Shown here: positions 1 through 9,310 of the stretch, piece by piece
Layout: each line of letters begins with the position of its first letter
Position numbering within the stretch: position 1 is the stretch's first letter
Origin: Erysipelotrichaceae bacterium
GTDB taxonomy: Bacteria; Bacillota_I; Bacilli_A; Erysipelotrichales; Erysipelotrichaceae
Length of the DNA stretch: 64,000 nt
NCBI GenBank assembly: GCA_017432005.1
Contig: JAFRKA010000014.1
Span: 25,604 to 89,603, forward strand
Reading direction: 5' to 3'
Notes under the pieces: generated by a model
Databases searched by the model: none
What the model was told of the DNA's origin: nothing
Seen by the model: only the letters and a program-made list of their open reading frames with translations
Program-made: the position numbers and the translations under genes

Positions 1-880
1 GCATATCCCGGATCGATTCATAGACGGATCCAGGGATGGAATCCAGATGATGCGTGTTGTCAATGATTCCTCCATCAAGTTCGGAAAGATCTTTGCTGTA
101 GATCGTGTAGTCAAAATCTCTGTCTGAGTTGAACTGGACATTGACAGTCTTATCTCCGATCTCTATGAGCATTTCTTCTACCGGGAAAGTCATGGGAAAC
201 TTTTCTCCCTGCTGATAAGGAAGCAGATGGTCAAGGATCTGCTGCCTGGTCTCTTCGTTGCAGACACGATCCAGAAAGCCTCCAGGAAGAGAAGAGACGA
301 CAAAGCTGTCCATACTATCGGTGACAACCGTCTGATTGAACTGATTGTTCATGACGAACAACGAGATATTTTCCGAATTCGCTTCAAACAGGATCGGATC
401 ACCATGCATGCCATTGTCATCATAGATATAACCGTAGAATGTTTCATACTGCTGCGGCTGTTCAATCTCGATGCCAAGATCCTGTTTGATCTGTTCAATA
501 ACATCTGGGGTCAGAGTGATTTGTTCATCCCAATGTCTTGTAATGTATTCAGACCTGTTGAGCATCTGATCAACTCCGTAATATCCCATATAAAAACTGT
601 AGGTATCAGGATCCTGAAACGGGTTGATATCCATTCCGATTTCTCTGTAATATTCATATGTTTCTGCAGCCTGATTTGGATGATCGTTAATGAAATCTCT
701 TGCATCCTGTGTATATGCAAACATGGTTCCGTTTGTGTTATCTTCCATGGTGATTTCTGATGCAAGATCGGAAGCATAATAGGTATTGCCTTCAAACTCA
801 TCGAGCTTATCAGAAATGTAATCACGGATGACTTCATCAAAAGACATCATCCGCATTTCATCGGTATATTGTCCGTACAT
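1..880 (-). CDS. Accessory-element protein of unknown function, cut by the left window edge
   Basis: An open frame begins at the ATG at 880 and runs off the left edge with about 293 codons visible, so the C-terminus is missing. The start overlaps the stop of the coupling-protein gene upstream (TAATG), which implies translational coupling. The product is acidic, rich in Asp, Glu, Gln, Asn and Tyr, with no membrane segment or signal peptide. I do not recognise the family. Large polyvalent or antirestriction-type cargo proteins of conjugative elements are a possibility suggested by position and composition only. The plus-strand frame opposite it is a shadow. Confidence 0.7.
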   Translation of the reverse strand, partial: MYGQYTDEMRMMSFDEVIRDYISDKLDEFEGNTYYASDLASEITMEDNTNGTMFAYTQDARDFINDHPNQAAETYEYYREIGMDINPFQDPDTYSFYMGYYGVDQMLNRSEYITRHWDEQITLTPDVIEQIKQDLGIEIEQPQQYETFYGYIYDDNGMHGDPILFEANSENISLFVMNNQFNQTVVTDSMDSFVVSSLPGGFLDRVCNEETRQQILDHLLPYQQGEKFPMTFPVEEMLIEIGDKTVNVQFNSDRDFDYTIYSKDLSELDGGIIDNTHHLDSIPGSVYESIRDM

Positions 881-2547
881 TATTTAACCTTTCCGGCTGC
901 CTTGTTTGCAGCGACAATCTCATCTGATTTTTCAAGTAGCATCGGGATGGTGAAATATGGAGCCTTTTTCACCAGGAACCATCCTGCTATGGTAAACACC
1001 AACACCTCTTTATTTCTTTCAAGCATGTTGATGTCGGATACATCCATGACCGGCCTGTACTCCATGGAAGTGGTTGTGGATGAATCACCGGTAAGAAGTC
1101 CTTTGCTCTGATAGGATGTTTTTGTTTCTCGATAATAACCAGTCCGCTTGGAAAGATTTTCAGCAGTCTTGGTATCATTGCAGGAGAAGACGATCGTCGT
1201 CTTGCAACAGTCCATGATAGCTCTGGCGTTTCTGTCACCATAGAGATCCTCAAGCTGAGAAAAGGACTGAGCCACTATAGACAATTGAATTTTCTTGGAT
1301 CTTCCTCTTGAAGCGACATCCAGCAGTGACGGAACATAAATCGTTCCTCCTTCATCGATCAGACACCATACAGGCTTTTTATCTTCAAGCTCTTCCTCCG
1401 GAATGGAAGTAAGATACTTCAGACAGATCTCCATGATCACTCCGAAGACTGTTTTGTAGGATACGATCAGATGATCAGGAATAGCCAGGAAGATTGAAAT
1501 TCCATTCAGTAGATCTTCCGGAGTTGCTTTCCTTGGATTCCCGGAAAAGCACCACTTCACTGTTTCCGTATTGAAGATGTCCAGATCCTTTTCCATCGTG
1601 TCCTTGATGGATGCGAATTCGTCAGAGTCATTTCCGTTAAAGCCCTTGACCTTATCCAGAACTTTTGGATGCTGCTTGATGATCGGATCCGTTATGATTT
1701 CAGCGATTAGATCTTCTGTGGATACATGCATGATCTTTATTACCGAATCAGAGAAAGACAGACCTTTGATAAATCCGTACATCAGGAATCCGGAAAGAAG
1801 TTTCTGAGCATTGGCTGAAAAGTGAACGTTATCTCCGGAAAGATTCGGGATGATTGATCGGGCGATCATTTCCATCCGTTCCTTGATCTGATCATCACTG
1901 CTTCTGCTCGACAGTCCATACCATAGATCAAAACCATAATTGTTTTCCCCAAAGCTGCTGGGATTGACCATTCTGATTTTCGGATCAGAATACAGAGATG
2001 ATTTCTTCTGCAGCTCCGGCTTCACGTCCAAAGCAAGTACCGCTCCAAGCTTTTCCTTATCAGAAGCAAAATTAAAGTTGTAGATCAGAGCGGAAAGAAT
2101 GGATGTAGACTTGTTGCTGCCGGGAGATCCTAAAATCAGTTGATGCTCTGGAGAATTTTGGAACGGCAAGCGAACATAACGTCTTTTGTATTTTCCAACC
2201 GTGAAACCGTCAGGCTCTTTTGAAAGATAATCATCTGGAACATAGTGATACTGTGCCAGTCGTTTGTCTCTGGAAAGGTCAGTAACCGACTTTTTCTTAA
2301 ATGGATTGAACTCTCTTTCCCCATGAACAAAGTATTTCCAGAGATTGATTGCGACAAACAGGACGACTGTTGCGATAGTAATCAGGATTATTGCCAGCCA
2401 ATCAGAATCAATAAACGTTTCAGATGTAAAGTCAAATAATCCATAATTCATTAGTCCTCTGTACAAGACGATTAACCTGGCACAGGCCCACCCTAATAGA
2501 ATTCCACATGGAATTCCAACTAAACTGCCAAAAAACAATTTCTTCAT
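880..2547 (-). CDS. Type IV secretion coupling protein, VirD4/TraG family
   Basis: This is a 555-residue ATPase that would dock the relaxase-DNA complex to a conjugation pore in the cytoplasmic membrane. Two hydrophobic segments lie at about residues 6-30 and 50-72. A Walker A loop (GSPGSNKS) is at about 140-147 and a Walker B region (WCLIDEGG) at about 394-401, followed by the conserved SRGRSKKIQLSIVAQS stretch typical of the family. I chose the ATG at 2547 because AGGAGG sits just upstream; the frame extends 21 codons further without such a site. It shows that the left part of the window belongs to a conjugative or mobilisable element. No relaxase or integrase is visible here. Confidence 0.9.
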   Translation of the reverse strand: MKKLFFGSLVGIPCGILLGWACARLIVLYRGLMNYGLFDFTSETFIDSDWLAIILITIATVVLFVAINLWKYFVHGEREFNPFKKKSVTDLSRDKRLAQYHYVPDDYLSKEPDGFTVGKYKRRYVRLPFQNSPEHQLILGSPGSNKSTSILSALIYNFNFASDKEKLGAVLALDVKPELQKKSSLYSDPKIRMVNPSSFGENNYGFDLWYGLSSRSSDDQIKERMEMIARSIIPNLSGDNVHFSANAQKLLSGFLMYGFIKGLSFSDSVIKIMHVSTEDLIAEIITDPIIKQHPKVLDKVKGFNGNDSDEFASIKDTMEKDLDIFNTETVKWCFSGNPRKATPEDLLNGISIFLAIPDHLIVSYKTVFGVIMEICLKYLTSIPEEELEDKKPVWCLIDEGGTIYVPSLLDVASRGRSKKIQLSIVAQSFSQLEDLYGDRNARAIMDCCKTTIVFSCNDTKTAENLSKRTGYYRETKTSYQSKGLLTGDSSTTTSMEYRPVMDVSDINMLERNKEVLVFTIAGWFLVKKAPYFTIPMLLEKSDEIVAANKAAGKVK

Positions 2548-2693
2548 AAAAAACCTCCTCTTTTTTCTGGCAAAAACAGTAGAGGAGCATCTCAAATTAT
2601 AAATGTACAAATGACTACTCTTATATCTTTTGATAAAATATAAAAGGAGTGTTCTCGTAGGTAGCCAATATCTAACTTGAAATGCTCCGTTTG

Positions 2694-2731
2694 TCCGTTA
2701 TAGATGTACCAGATCTATAACGGATTTTTTT
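2694..2731 (+). terminator. Strong plus-strand hairpin terminator with no plus-strand gene before it
   Basis: A perfect 12-bp stem (TCCGTTATAGAT with its complement) encloses a 7-base loop and is followed by seven T on the plus strand. The genes on both sides are read leftward, and on the minus strand no T-run follows the hairpin. It therefore terminates a plus-strand transcript, perhaps a small RNA from the 2.6 kb gap. The minus-strand stop at 2715 lies inside the stem. Confidence 0.6.
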
Positions 2732-3203
2732 GGGATAATGGATCTTCGAAGATAAGTAAGTCGTGCTTTTTGCAAGCTCTTTTTATTATCTCTACATTCA
2801 AAGCCCCATAATACTCTGTCGCATCTTTGAGGACATCATTTATATCAACTAAAGAGTAATTATAATCAGAAAGAACAGCGGACCACAAATCTTCAAATAA
2901 TGCATCAGTGAATTCCATTGCTTTGTTTATTGTAAGAACGGAATAATTATTATCTGAATCACATCCTTTAAAGAAAAATAAATAACCATCTTTGTTTCGA
3001 ATAAAATAGTGGATTTCAATTCTATCAGGAGGAATCATAATACCTAATACAATTGTTTTCCCATTCTCTAAATAGGTTTTTATTTCTGATATACTTGGGT
3101 TCTCAAGCTTCAACATCATATATGTTTTATCAATGATGTCCCCATGTTCTTTGTCATACTTCTTGTTCCTCAATAACCTAATAAACTGCTGAATAAATGT
3201 CAT
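2715..3203 (-). CDS. Hypothetical protein, 162 aa
   Basis: The start at 3203 is set by AAAGGAGGTG about 7 bases upstream; an upstream in-frame ATG at 3233 lies inside the preceding gene and lacks such a site. The product is soluble and acidic with no membrane segment, and the family was not recognised. Its start lies 4 bases after the stop of the recombinase-like gene, so the two are probably co-transcribed. Its function may be linked to that regulator-like protein or to the element in general; nothing in the sequence decides this. Confidence 0.65.
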   Translation of the reverse strand: MTFIQQFIRLLRNKKYDKEHGDIIDKTYMMLKLENPSISEIKTYLENGKTIVLGIMIPPDRIEIHYFIRNKDGYLFFFKGCDSDNNYSVLTINKAMEFTDALFEDLWSAVLSDYNYSLVDINDVLKDATEYYGALNVEIIKRACKKHDLLIFEDPLSQKNPL

Positions 3204-3207
3204 TATT

Positions 3208-3810
3208 TCACCTCCTTTCTTTGGAATATTCAAAAATAAGCTTATCTAAAGTCGGCCTGCTTATTCCAAGTCTTTTAGCAAATTCTTCTTTGTTTATTAT
3301 CCTTGATGTGTATTCTTTATATAATCTTGTGAATAATGGATAGTCTTTGTATGAATATGATTTCTTTCCTTTATACTTGCCCTCTTTTTTTGCTTTTTCA
3401 ATTCCGGGCATTCTCTTGTATGTTTGCTCGCTTGTTGAATTTGCTTGGAAAGCATCCATTATTGCTAATGATTTAATTAGTGATTTGCCATTTTCTGAAA
3501 AAGAATCAAATCTTTCAATTAGTGCAATTATACGGATTTTAAGAGCGCTAAAATCTGCAACGATATGTAACGCTTTATATAATGAACTAGAAAAGTTTAG
3601 TAGCGTTTTCGTAATTAATGTATCACCTGAATGCAATTCGTTTTTCATTAGTGTGATTTTATTTTCAAATGACACTTCTGATTTTTCGTCTAATATATAG
3701 TATTTTGAAACGCTTTCTAAATTTACGGGTAAGAAATCATTAGTTGTAAAAATGGCCTGATCATAATCGGCGTTAATTAGCACATTGTTATTCTCGAATA
3801 TAGCAATCAT
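3208..3810 (-). CDS. Serine-recombinase-like protein lacking the catalytic serine motif
   Basis: The 200-residue product keeps the resolvase layout from about residue 60 on: a segment resembling 'GDTLxxxxLxRLxRS', a long helix, a basic GIEKAKKEGKYKGKK linker and a C-terminal helix-turn-helix (EEFAKRLGISRPTLDKLI). The N-terminus has no Y-x-R-V-S motif, and the usual DRLGRS and EFER signatures are replaced, so recombination activity is unlikely. AAAGGAT supports the start at 3810. It is transcribed divergently from the restriction-modification operon, with a 9-bp inverted repeat between them. A role as a DNA-binding regulator of that operon is my inference. A decayed recombinase is the alternative. 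Confidence 0.75.
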   Translation of the reverse strand: MIAIFENNNVLINADYDQAIFTTNDFLPVNLESVSKYYILDEKSEVSFENKITLMKNELHSGDTLITKTLLNFSSSLYKALHIVADFSALKIRIIALIERFDSFSENGKSLIKSLAIMDAFQANSTSEQTYKRMPGIEKAKKEGKYKGKKSYSYKDYPLFTRLYKEYTSRIINKEEFAKRLGISRPTLDKLIFEYSKERR

Positions 3811-3836
3811 TTTTATCCTTTAACAAAATTCTAACA

Positions 3837-3871
3837 AATGTAAATTTAATATACAATATCATATTTACATT
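3837..3871. promoter_or_regulatory. Inverted repeat in the divergent region, candidate operator
   Basis: AATGTAAAT at 3837-3845 is mirrored exactly by ATTTACATT at 3863-3871 across a 17-base spacer, with a further TGTAAA half-site at 3873. It lies 27 bases upstream of the recombinase-like gene and in front of the restriction operon. The rest of the 3811-4007 gap is AT-rich and holds a TATAAT at 3988-3993, 14 bases before the ATG at 4008. Confidence 0.5.
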
Positions 3872-4007
3872 ATGTAAAAGTGATATGGAATATTTAATCT
3901 AAAGGAAAATATAATATCAACTAATACTATATGGATTTTTATATATAGATGATCTTCATAATATGCAATGAATATTATATTGATTGATATAATAATAAAT
4001 AGAGAAT

Positions 4008-4928
4008 ATGGTAACAGACATTAATAAGGATCTAGAGGAGATTAATGACTTAGGTTTGCTAGATAGGCTCCTCAAGGACAAAACAACCAACGAAAATATC
4101 ATCTGGGGAACAGATGCTTATTGTGGTTTAGGAGTAGGCTTCGGAAGAACCGATCCTATCACAGCAAATCTGCTTATTGGTCCTAATGCTTTTGTGATTC
4201 GAAATCGTGCATCAAAAGAATCAGATGATCAATCTGACCGTACTCGCCAACACGCTGAAGTGTTTACTCCATTCTGGATTGTTAATAGGATGAATAACTT
4301 TGCTGATGAAGTATGGTTTGGATATAAAAATGTATTTAATACAGACGGGATTCCCACGATGAATATAGAATTCCCTGAAGAGAAAACATGGGAATCTTAT
4401 GTTGATTCCGATAGACTCGAAATAACCTGTGGAGAAGCACCGTTTTTAGTTAGCAGATACGATGTTGAATCAGGAGATATTATTCCTGTTAAGCAAAGGA
4501 TTGGCATCCTGGATAGAAAGCTTCGTGTTGTTAACGAAAACGCAGATACAGAAGATGCTTGGCTTGAGTGGACGATTAAAGCTTTCCAATCCACATATGG
4601 GTATGAGTTTCAAGGAGACAGTCTTCTGATAGCAAGAATCAATTTGCTCATGACATTTAAGGACTACATGCTTGAAAAATGGCATAGGGTTCCTACAATT
4701 GAAGAATTTCGGAAAATAGTAAATATCATTTCTTGGAATATATGGCAGATGGATGGTTTAACAGGAACGATTCCATACTCAGCGATTCAAGAAGATAACG
4801 AACAACTAACATTTGATTTATTTGCAGATGCAGAGGAAGTGAAGGAAGAGAAAAAACCGGGATGCCGAATATTTGATTGGCATAGTAATAATAGCATTGA
4901 GTTCAGCACACTAAAAAGGAGGTACTGA
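4008..4928 (+). CDS. N6-adenine DNA methyltransferase, motif-I subunit (Eco57I-like)
   Basis: The 306-residue protein carries the entry half of a gamma-type adenine methylase: 'HAEVFTPFWIVNRM' at about residues 86-99 and an AdoMet-binding motif-I-like 'LEITCGEAPFLVS' at about 137-149. It has no NPPY motif; that lies in the next gene, which begins 3 bases after this stop. Together they look like one methylase divided into two polypeptides. The operon continues with a helicase-nuclease gene, so the role is self-DNA marking in a restriction-modification system. A TATAAT lies 14 bases before the ATG and no good Shine-Dalgarno is present. Confidence 0.8.
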   Translation: MVTDINKDLEEINDLGLLDRLLKDKTTNENIIWGTDAYCGLGVGFGRTDPITANLLIGPNAFVIRNRASKESDDQSDRTRQHAEVFTPFWIVNRMNNFADEVWFGYKNVFNTDGIPTMNIEFPEEKTWESYVDSDRLEITCGEAPFLVSRYDVESGDIIPVKQRIGILDRKLRVVNENADTEDAWLEWTIKAFQSTYGYEFQGDSLLIARINLLMTFKDYMLEKWHRVPTIEEFRKIVNIISWNIWQMDGLTGTIPYSAIQEDNEQLTFDLFADAEEVKEEKKPGCRIFDWHSNNSIEFSTLKRRY

Positions 4929-4931
4929 TCT

Positions 4932-5988
4932 ATGAAATTTGATTTTATTATAGGTAATCCGCCTTATCAAGAAGAAACCGAAGGCACATCTGATAAGCCG
5001 ATTTACAATGATTTTATGGATGCATCTTATCAATTGTCAGATAAAGTTGAACTAATATCTCCTGCTTCCTGCTAGATTTTTGTTTGACGCTGGCAAAACA
5101 CCAAAAGCGTGGAATGAAAAGATGCTCAATGATCCACATCTAAAAGTTCTTTACTACGAACAAGATAGCAGTAAGGTATTTGGGAATACAGATATTAAGG
5201 GTGGAGTAGCAATTACATATAGGGATGCAAAAGAGAATTATGGAGCAATAGAAGTCTTTACATCATTTTCTGAACTAAACGATATAAGAGAAAAAGTTAT
5301 TCATAGAAAAGATTTCCTATCATTCAGTGATCTTATTTTCGCTCCCGAAAGCTATAGGTTTAGTAATAAACTACACGAGGATTATCCAGATATAAAATAT
5401 AGAGAAGAAAAAGGAGTCAATAAAGGTGTTTTCAGTAAGGGACACGATAACGATGTTGTAACAAATGTCTTTGAAAAGATACCTTATCTTTTCAAAGATA
5501 ACAAACCAAATGGAGATGATTATGTTGGATTTATCGGATTGATTGATAATAAAAGGTATATAAAATGGATTGAAAGAAAGTATATTAGAGATCACGATAA
5601 TCTGGAAAAGTATAAAATCATTCTTCCAAAATCAAATGGATCAGGTGCGATTGGCGAAGTATTATCAACACCCCTGATCGGGGAACCCCTGATCGGTCAT
5701 ACACAGTCTTTTATTAGTATTGGGTCTTTTGATACAAAAGAAGAAGCTGAAAATGTTATGAAATATATTAAAACAAAGTTTGCAAGAACTATGTTGGGTA
5801 TATTAAAAATAACTCAAGATAACAAAAAATCTACATGGCGTTTTGTTCCTATTCAAAACTTTACTTCAACTTCTGATATTGACTGGTCAAAGTCAGTATC
5901 AGAAGTTGATCAGCAGCTTTATAAAAAATATGGCCTTGATGAAAAGGAGATTGAGTTTATTGAATCTCATGTAAAGGAGATGGAATAA
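4932..5988 (+). pseudogene. N6-adenine methyltransferase, NPPY subunit, frameshifted by a 7-bp duplication
   Basis: The frame starts at the ATG at 4932 behind an AGGAGG and encodes 'KFDFIIGNPPYQEE', the catalytic motif IV. It ends after 47 codons at a TAG (5073-5075). The cause is an exact tandem duplication of TCCTGCT at 5060-5073. Removing one copy gives '...ISPARFLFDAGKTPKAW...', joining the 47-codon piece to the downstream frame, which is open to 5988 (about 350 residues in all). The downstream part has no convincing start of its own, only a TTG at 5080. As read, the methylase is off. Everything downstream of the duplication is intact, so the lesion is recent or reversible. Confidence 0.88.
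5060..5073 (+). repeat. Exact 2 x 7-bp tandem repeat (TCCTGCT) inside the methylase gene
   Basis: Two adjoining copies, 5060-5066 and 5067-5073, have different flanking bases, so the repeat is exactly two units. Loss of one unit restores the reading frame of the NPPY gene. This is the size and form expected from slipped-strand mispairing. Confidence 0.9.
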
Positions 5989-5989
5989 C

Positions 5990-8900
5990 ATGCCAGTAAT
6001 TAAGTCCTTTACAAAGATTAGCCCAATGATTTATGCATATAACACCCCTGGGGTTACTTATCATGATGGTTGGACAAAGATCGGTTATACAGAAAAACAA
6101 ACTGTTAAAGAAAGAATAGAGCAGCAAACTCATACCGCCGGCATCCAATACAAGATTTCCTGGATGGATAATGCTTTATACAAAGATGGAACTGGCGATC
6201 GTTTTACTGATCACGAGTTCCACTCCTACCTTGAAACGAACAAAAAAGTCGAGAGAGAAAAAGGCACTGAATGGTTTAAAACGTCAGGTCAGGAATCAAA
6301 ACAATACTTTGATTCTTTTGCTATGAGACTAGACGATGAAGATGTTAATCATTCGAATTATGTTTTGAGATCGGAACAAGTCAGAGCTGTTCAGGAAACT
6401 AAAGACTATTTCGAAACCGGTGGAAAAGAATTCCTTTGGAATGCGAAACCTCGCTTTGGTAAGACGCTAACCTCCTATGACCTTATCAGGCAGATGAATT
6501 TCAAAAACGTCTTGATCGTAACTAATAGACCTTCAATCGCTAACTCATGGGTTGACGATTTCAATGAGTTTATCAGTTGGCAGACAGATTATATCTTTAT
6601 TGCACAGACAGATAGTATAGCGAACAAGCCTGGTGTTGTATCCAGAGACGAATATACAAAAATGATGATCGATGCTGCAACCAAGGGAAAAGAGCTTGGT
6701 ATGATAGCTTTTGTTTCTTTGCAAGACTTAAAGGGATCCGCTTTCTTTGGAGGAAAGTTTGATAAACTGCAGTGGATCAATACGATCAATTTCGATCTGA
6801 TGATCGTCGATGAATCACAGGAAGGTGTATCAACAGCAAAAACCGAAAGAGCGTTTGATAATATCCACAGAGACCACACTCTGTATTTATCCGGTACTCC
6901 ATTTAAGCAATTAGCTAGTGATCAATTTACAAAGCAGCAGATATTTAACTGGTCATATGCTGATGAACAGGAAGCTAAAAAGAACTGGAATTCCGATAGC
7001 ACAAATCCATATGAGGTTTTACCGACATTATCGATGTTCACCTATCAGCTTTCCAATATGATCTATGAGAAGATGTTAAAAGCATCTGACATGACAAAGG
7101 ATAGCGAAGCAGTTGATTTTGCTTTTGATCTGAATGAATTCTTTGCCACAAACGAAGCTGGAAGATTCATTCATGAAGAAGAGATAAAGAAGTTTTTAAA
7201 AACGTTATCTACAAATGAAAAGTATCCATTCTCAACACCTGAACTGAGAAAAGAAATGTCACATACGCTTTGGCTGCTTAATAGGATTGCAAGTGCTAGA
7301 GCTTTAGCAAAGTTGTTACAGAATGATCCGGTATTCTCTGAGTATGAGATTGTTCTGGCAGCAGGCGATGGAAAGATCGATGACGTTGATGCGATTGAAA
7401 AATCTTTTGACAAAGTTAAGAAGGCAATCGCTGAAAATAACAAGACGATCACCTTAAGTGTTGGCCAATTGACAGTCGGTGTTACGATTCCTGAATGGAG
7501 CGGTGTTTTGATGCTGTGTAATCTGCAAAGCGCATCTTCTTATATGCAGGCAGCATTCAGAGCTCAGAATCCTTATGCTTATGATGAAAACGGTACATAT
7601 TATCGCAAAGAGAACGCTTATCTTTATGATTTCGATCCAGCAAGAACACTGATCATATTTGATGAGTACGCAAACAACCTTACCGCTGATACTGCTGGTG
7701 GCAGAGGAACAACAGAGGATAGAAAGAACAATATAACCAGATTGCTTAATTTCTTCCCGGTAATCGGCGAAGACGATGAAGGAAAGATGGTTGAACTGGA
7801 TGCACAACAAGTGCTTTCTATTCCAAGAAAGATCAAGTCTCAGGATGTTGTTCGTAAGGGATTTATGTCGAACTTCCTGTTTGCAAATATCTCTAATATA
7901 TTTGGTGCCCCGAATGTTGTTACAAATATTCTTAAAAAGATCGCTCCAGCTCACGAAGAAGGAACCAAAAAGGACGACAAAACAGATGCAGCTTCAAAGA
8001 TAAGTTTGGATAACAATGGCGAAGTTGAAGTTTCTGAAGAATTTGTTGTTGGTAAATCCAAGAAGATATTCGGAGAGAAGATCTATGAAAAGCTTGAGAA
8101 CAAAGTTGATAAGAATCTACCTTCCGTAAGTGACAGCATCAATACTTCCTCACAAACAAAACAAGTCGATAAACTGGTTGAAGATATCACAAAATCGATT
8201 TCCAACACAATAAAGGAACAGGTTGTGCTTCCTGCTTTTGATGAATACGATCCTAAGAAGAGTGTCAAGAACCGTATTGAAAAAGAAGTAGAAACAGAAG
8301 TAAACAACAAGATGAGCAAGATCGGTGAGGATTATAAACAAACTATCAATATTGCTCAAGTTGAACACAACCGAAGGATCAACGAAGCAGAGACACAAGC
8401 CGAGATAAAGCAAGCTGATGAAGAATTATCAAAGAAAATGAATGAAGCTATATCTGCCTTCCAAACCGGAATACAAGACATAACAAAGGAAATCATTCAG
8501 AGCAAGCCAGAAGAAATTGTTTTGAAACTGGAAAAGAGTAAGAAAGAAGAGGAGAAAAAATCTGTTGAAGATTCCATTCGTGACCATTTAAGAGGTTTCT
8601 CCAGAACGATTCCTAGTTTTGTCATGGCTTATGGTGATGAAAATCTCACACTGGCTAATTTTGATGACTACACAGAAGACGATGTTTTCCGTGAGGTTAC
8701 CAGTATTACTGAAGAAGAATTCAGATTCCTTAGAGATGGCGGAGATATTGTCAATCCAAAAACCGGGGAAACAGAACATTTCGATGGTCATTTGTTCGAT
8801 GAGACGGTATTCAATGATTCGATCAAGGAATTCTTGCGTATCAAAAAGAAGCTGGCAAATTATTTCGATGAGTCTCAAGAAGAAGATATCTTTGACTATA

Positions 8901-9310
8901 TTCCGCCTCAGAAAACCAATCAGATTTATACTCCAAGATGGGTTGTAAAGATGATGATTGATAAACTTGAGAACGAAAATCCTGGGTGCTTCGATGATCC
9001 GGATAAAACATTTGCAGATCTATATATGAAATCAGGTCTATATATAACTGAGATTGTAAAAAAACTATACAATAGCGAAGCAATAAAAACCGCGTATCCA
9101 GACGATAAAGAAAGGCTCAGACATATCTTTACTAAACAGGTATATGGTATGGCTCCAACAAGAATAATTTATCTGATTGCAACTAATTATATACTTGGAT
9201 TTGATGAGAATCTTAAACTTGAAACCAGCAACTTTGTTGAAGCCGATGCTGCAGAAGCATCAAAAAAAGGCAAACTTGATAAGCTGGTTAATAAGTATTT
9301 CAAGTCATAG
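5990..9310 (+). CDS. GIY-YIG / superfamily 2 helicase / methylase-like restriction protein
   Basis: This 1106-residue protein is the probable effector of the restriction operon. Residues about 12-45 (MIYAYNTPG, KIGYT, ERI) resemble the T5orf172-type GIY-YIG nuclease. A type III restriction-like helicase follows, with Walker A NAKPRFGKTLTSY at about 151-163, the DESQ box at about 274-277 and SGTPF soon after. A charged coiled-coil-like stretch lies at about 720-850. The end (about 975-1090) has methylase-entry features ('IYTPRWVVKMMI', 'FADLYMKSGLYI') but no NPPY. It starts 1 base after the methylase frame. If the methylase is really off, expression of this protein might harm the host unless it needs the methylase to cut. 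Confidence 0.82.
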   Translation: MPVIKSFTKISPMIYAYNTPGVTYHDGWTKIGYTEKQTVKERIEQQTHTAGIQYKISWMDNALYKDGTGDRFTDHEFHSYLETNKKVEREKGTEWFKTSGQESKQYFDSFAMRLDDEDVNHSNYVLRSEQVRAVQETKDYFETGGKEFLWNAKPRFGKTLTSYDLIRQMNFKNVLIVTNRPSIANSWVDDFNEFISWQTDYIFIAQTDSIANKPGVVSRDEYTKMMIDAATKGKELGMIAFVSLQDLKGSAFFGGKFDKLQWINTINFDLMIVDESQEGVSTAKTERAFDNIHRDHTLYLSGTPFKQLASDQFTKQQIFNWSYADEQEAKKNWNSDSTNPYEVLPTLSMFTYQLSNMIYEKMLKASDMTKDSEAVDFAFDLNEFFATNEAGRFIHEEEIKKFLKTLSTNEKYPFSTPELRKEMSHTLWLLNRIASARALAKLLQNDPVFSEYEIVLAAGDGKIDDVDAIEKSFDKVKKAIAENNKTITLSVGQLTVGVTIPEWSGVLMLCNLQSASSYMQAAFRAQNPYAYDENGTYYRKENAYLYDFDPARTLIIFDEYANNLTADTAGGRGTTEDRKNNITRLLNFFPVIGEDDEGKMVELDAQQVLSIPRKIKSQDVVRKGFMSNFLFANISNIFGAPNVVTNILKKIAPAHEEGTKKDDKTDAASKISLDNNGEVEVSEEFVVGKSKKIFGEKIYEKLENKVDKNLPSVSDSINTSSQTKQVDKLVEDITKSISNTIKEQVVLPAFDEYDPKKSVKNRIEKEVETEVNNKMSKIGEDYKQTINIAQVEHNRRINEAETQAEIKQADEELSKKMNEAISAFQTGIQDITKEIIQSKPEEIVLKLEKSKKEEEKKSVEDSIRDHLRGFSRTIPSFVMAYGDENLTLANFDDYTEDDVFREVTSITEEEFRFLRDGGDIVNPKTGETEHFDGHLFDETVFNDSIKEFLRIKKKLANYFDESQEEDIFDYIPPQKTNQIYTPRWVVKMMIDKLENENPGCFDDPDKTFADLYMKSGLYITEIVKKLYNSEAIKTAYPDDKERLRHIFTKQVYGMAPTRIIYLIATNYILGFDENLKLETSNFVEADAAEASKKGKLDKLVNKYFKS

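Noticed and set aside
227..760. Open frame of 177 codons on the plus strand near the left edge
   Set aside because: It lies opposite the minus-strand gene that starts at 880, which has better coding character and a coupled start. The plus frame is a shadow.
5080..5988. The part after the frameshift as an independent gene starting at TTG 5080
   Set aside because: It has no ribosome site and joins exactly to the NPPY frame when one 7-bp repeat unit is removed, so it is the rest of the broken gene.
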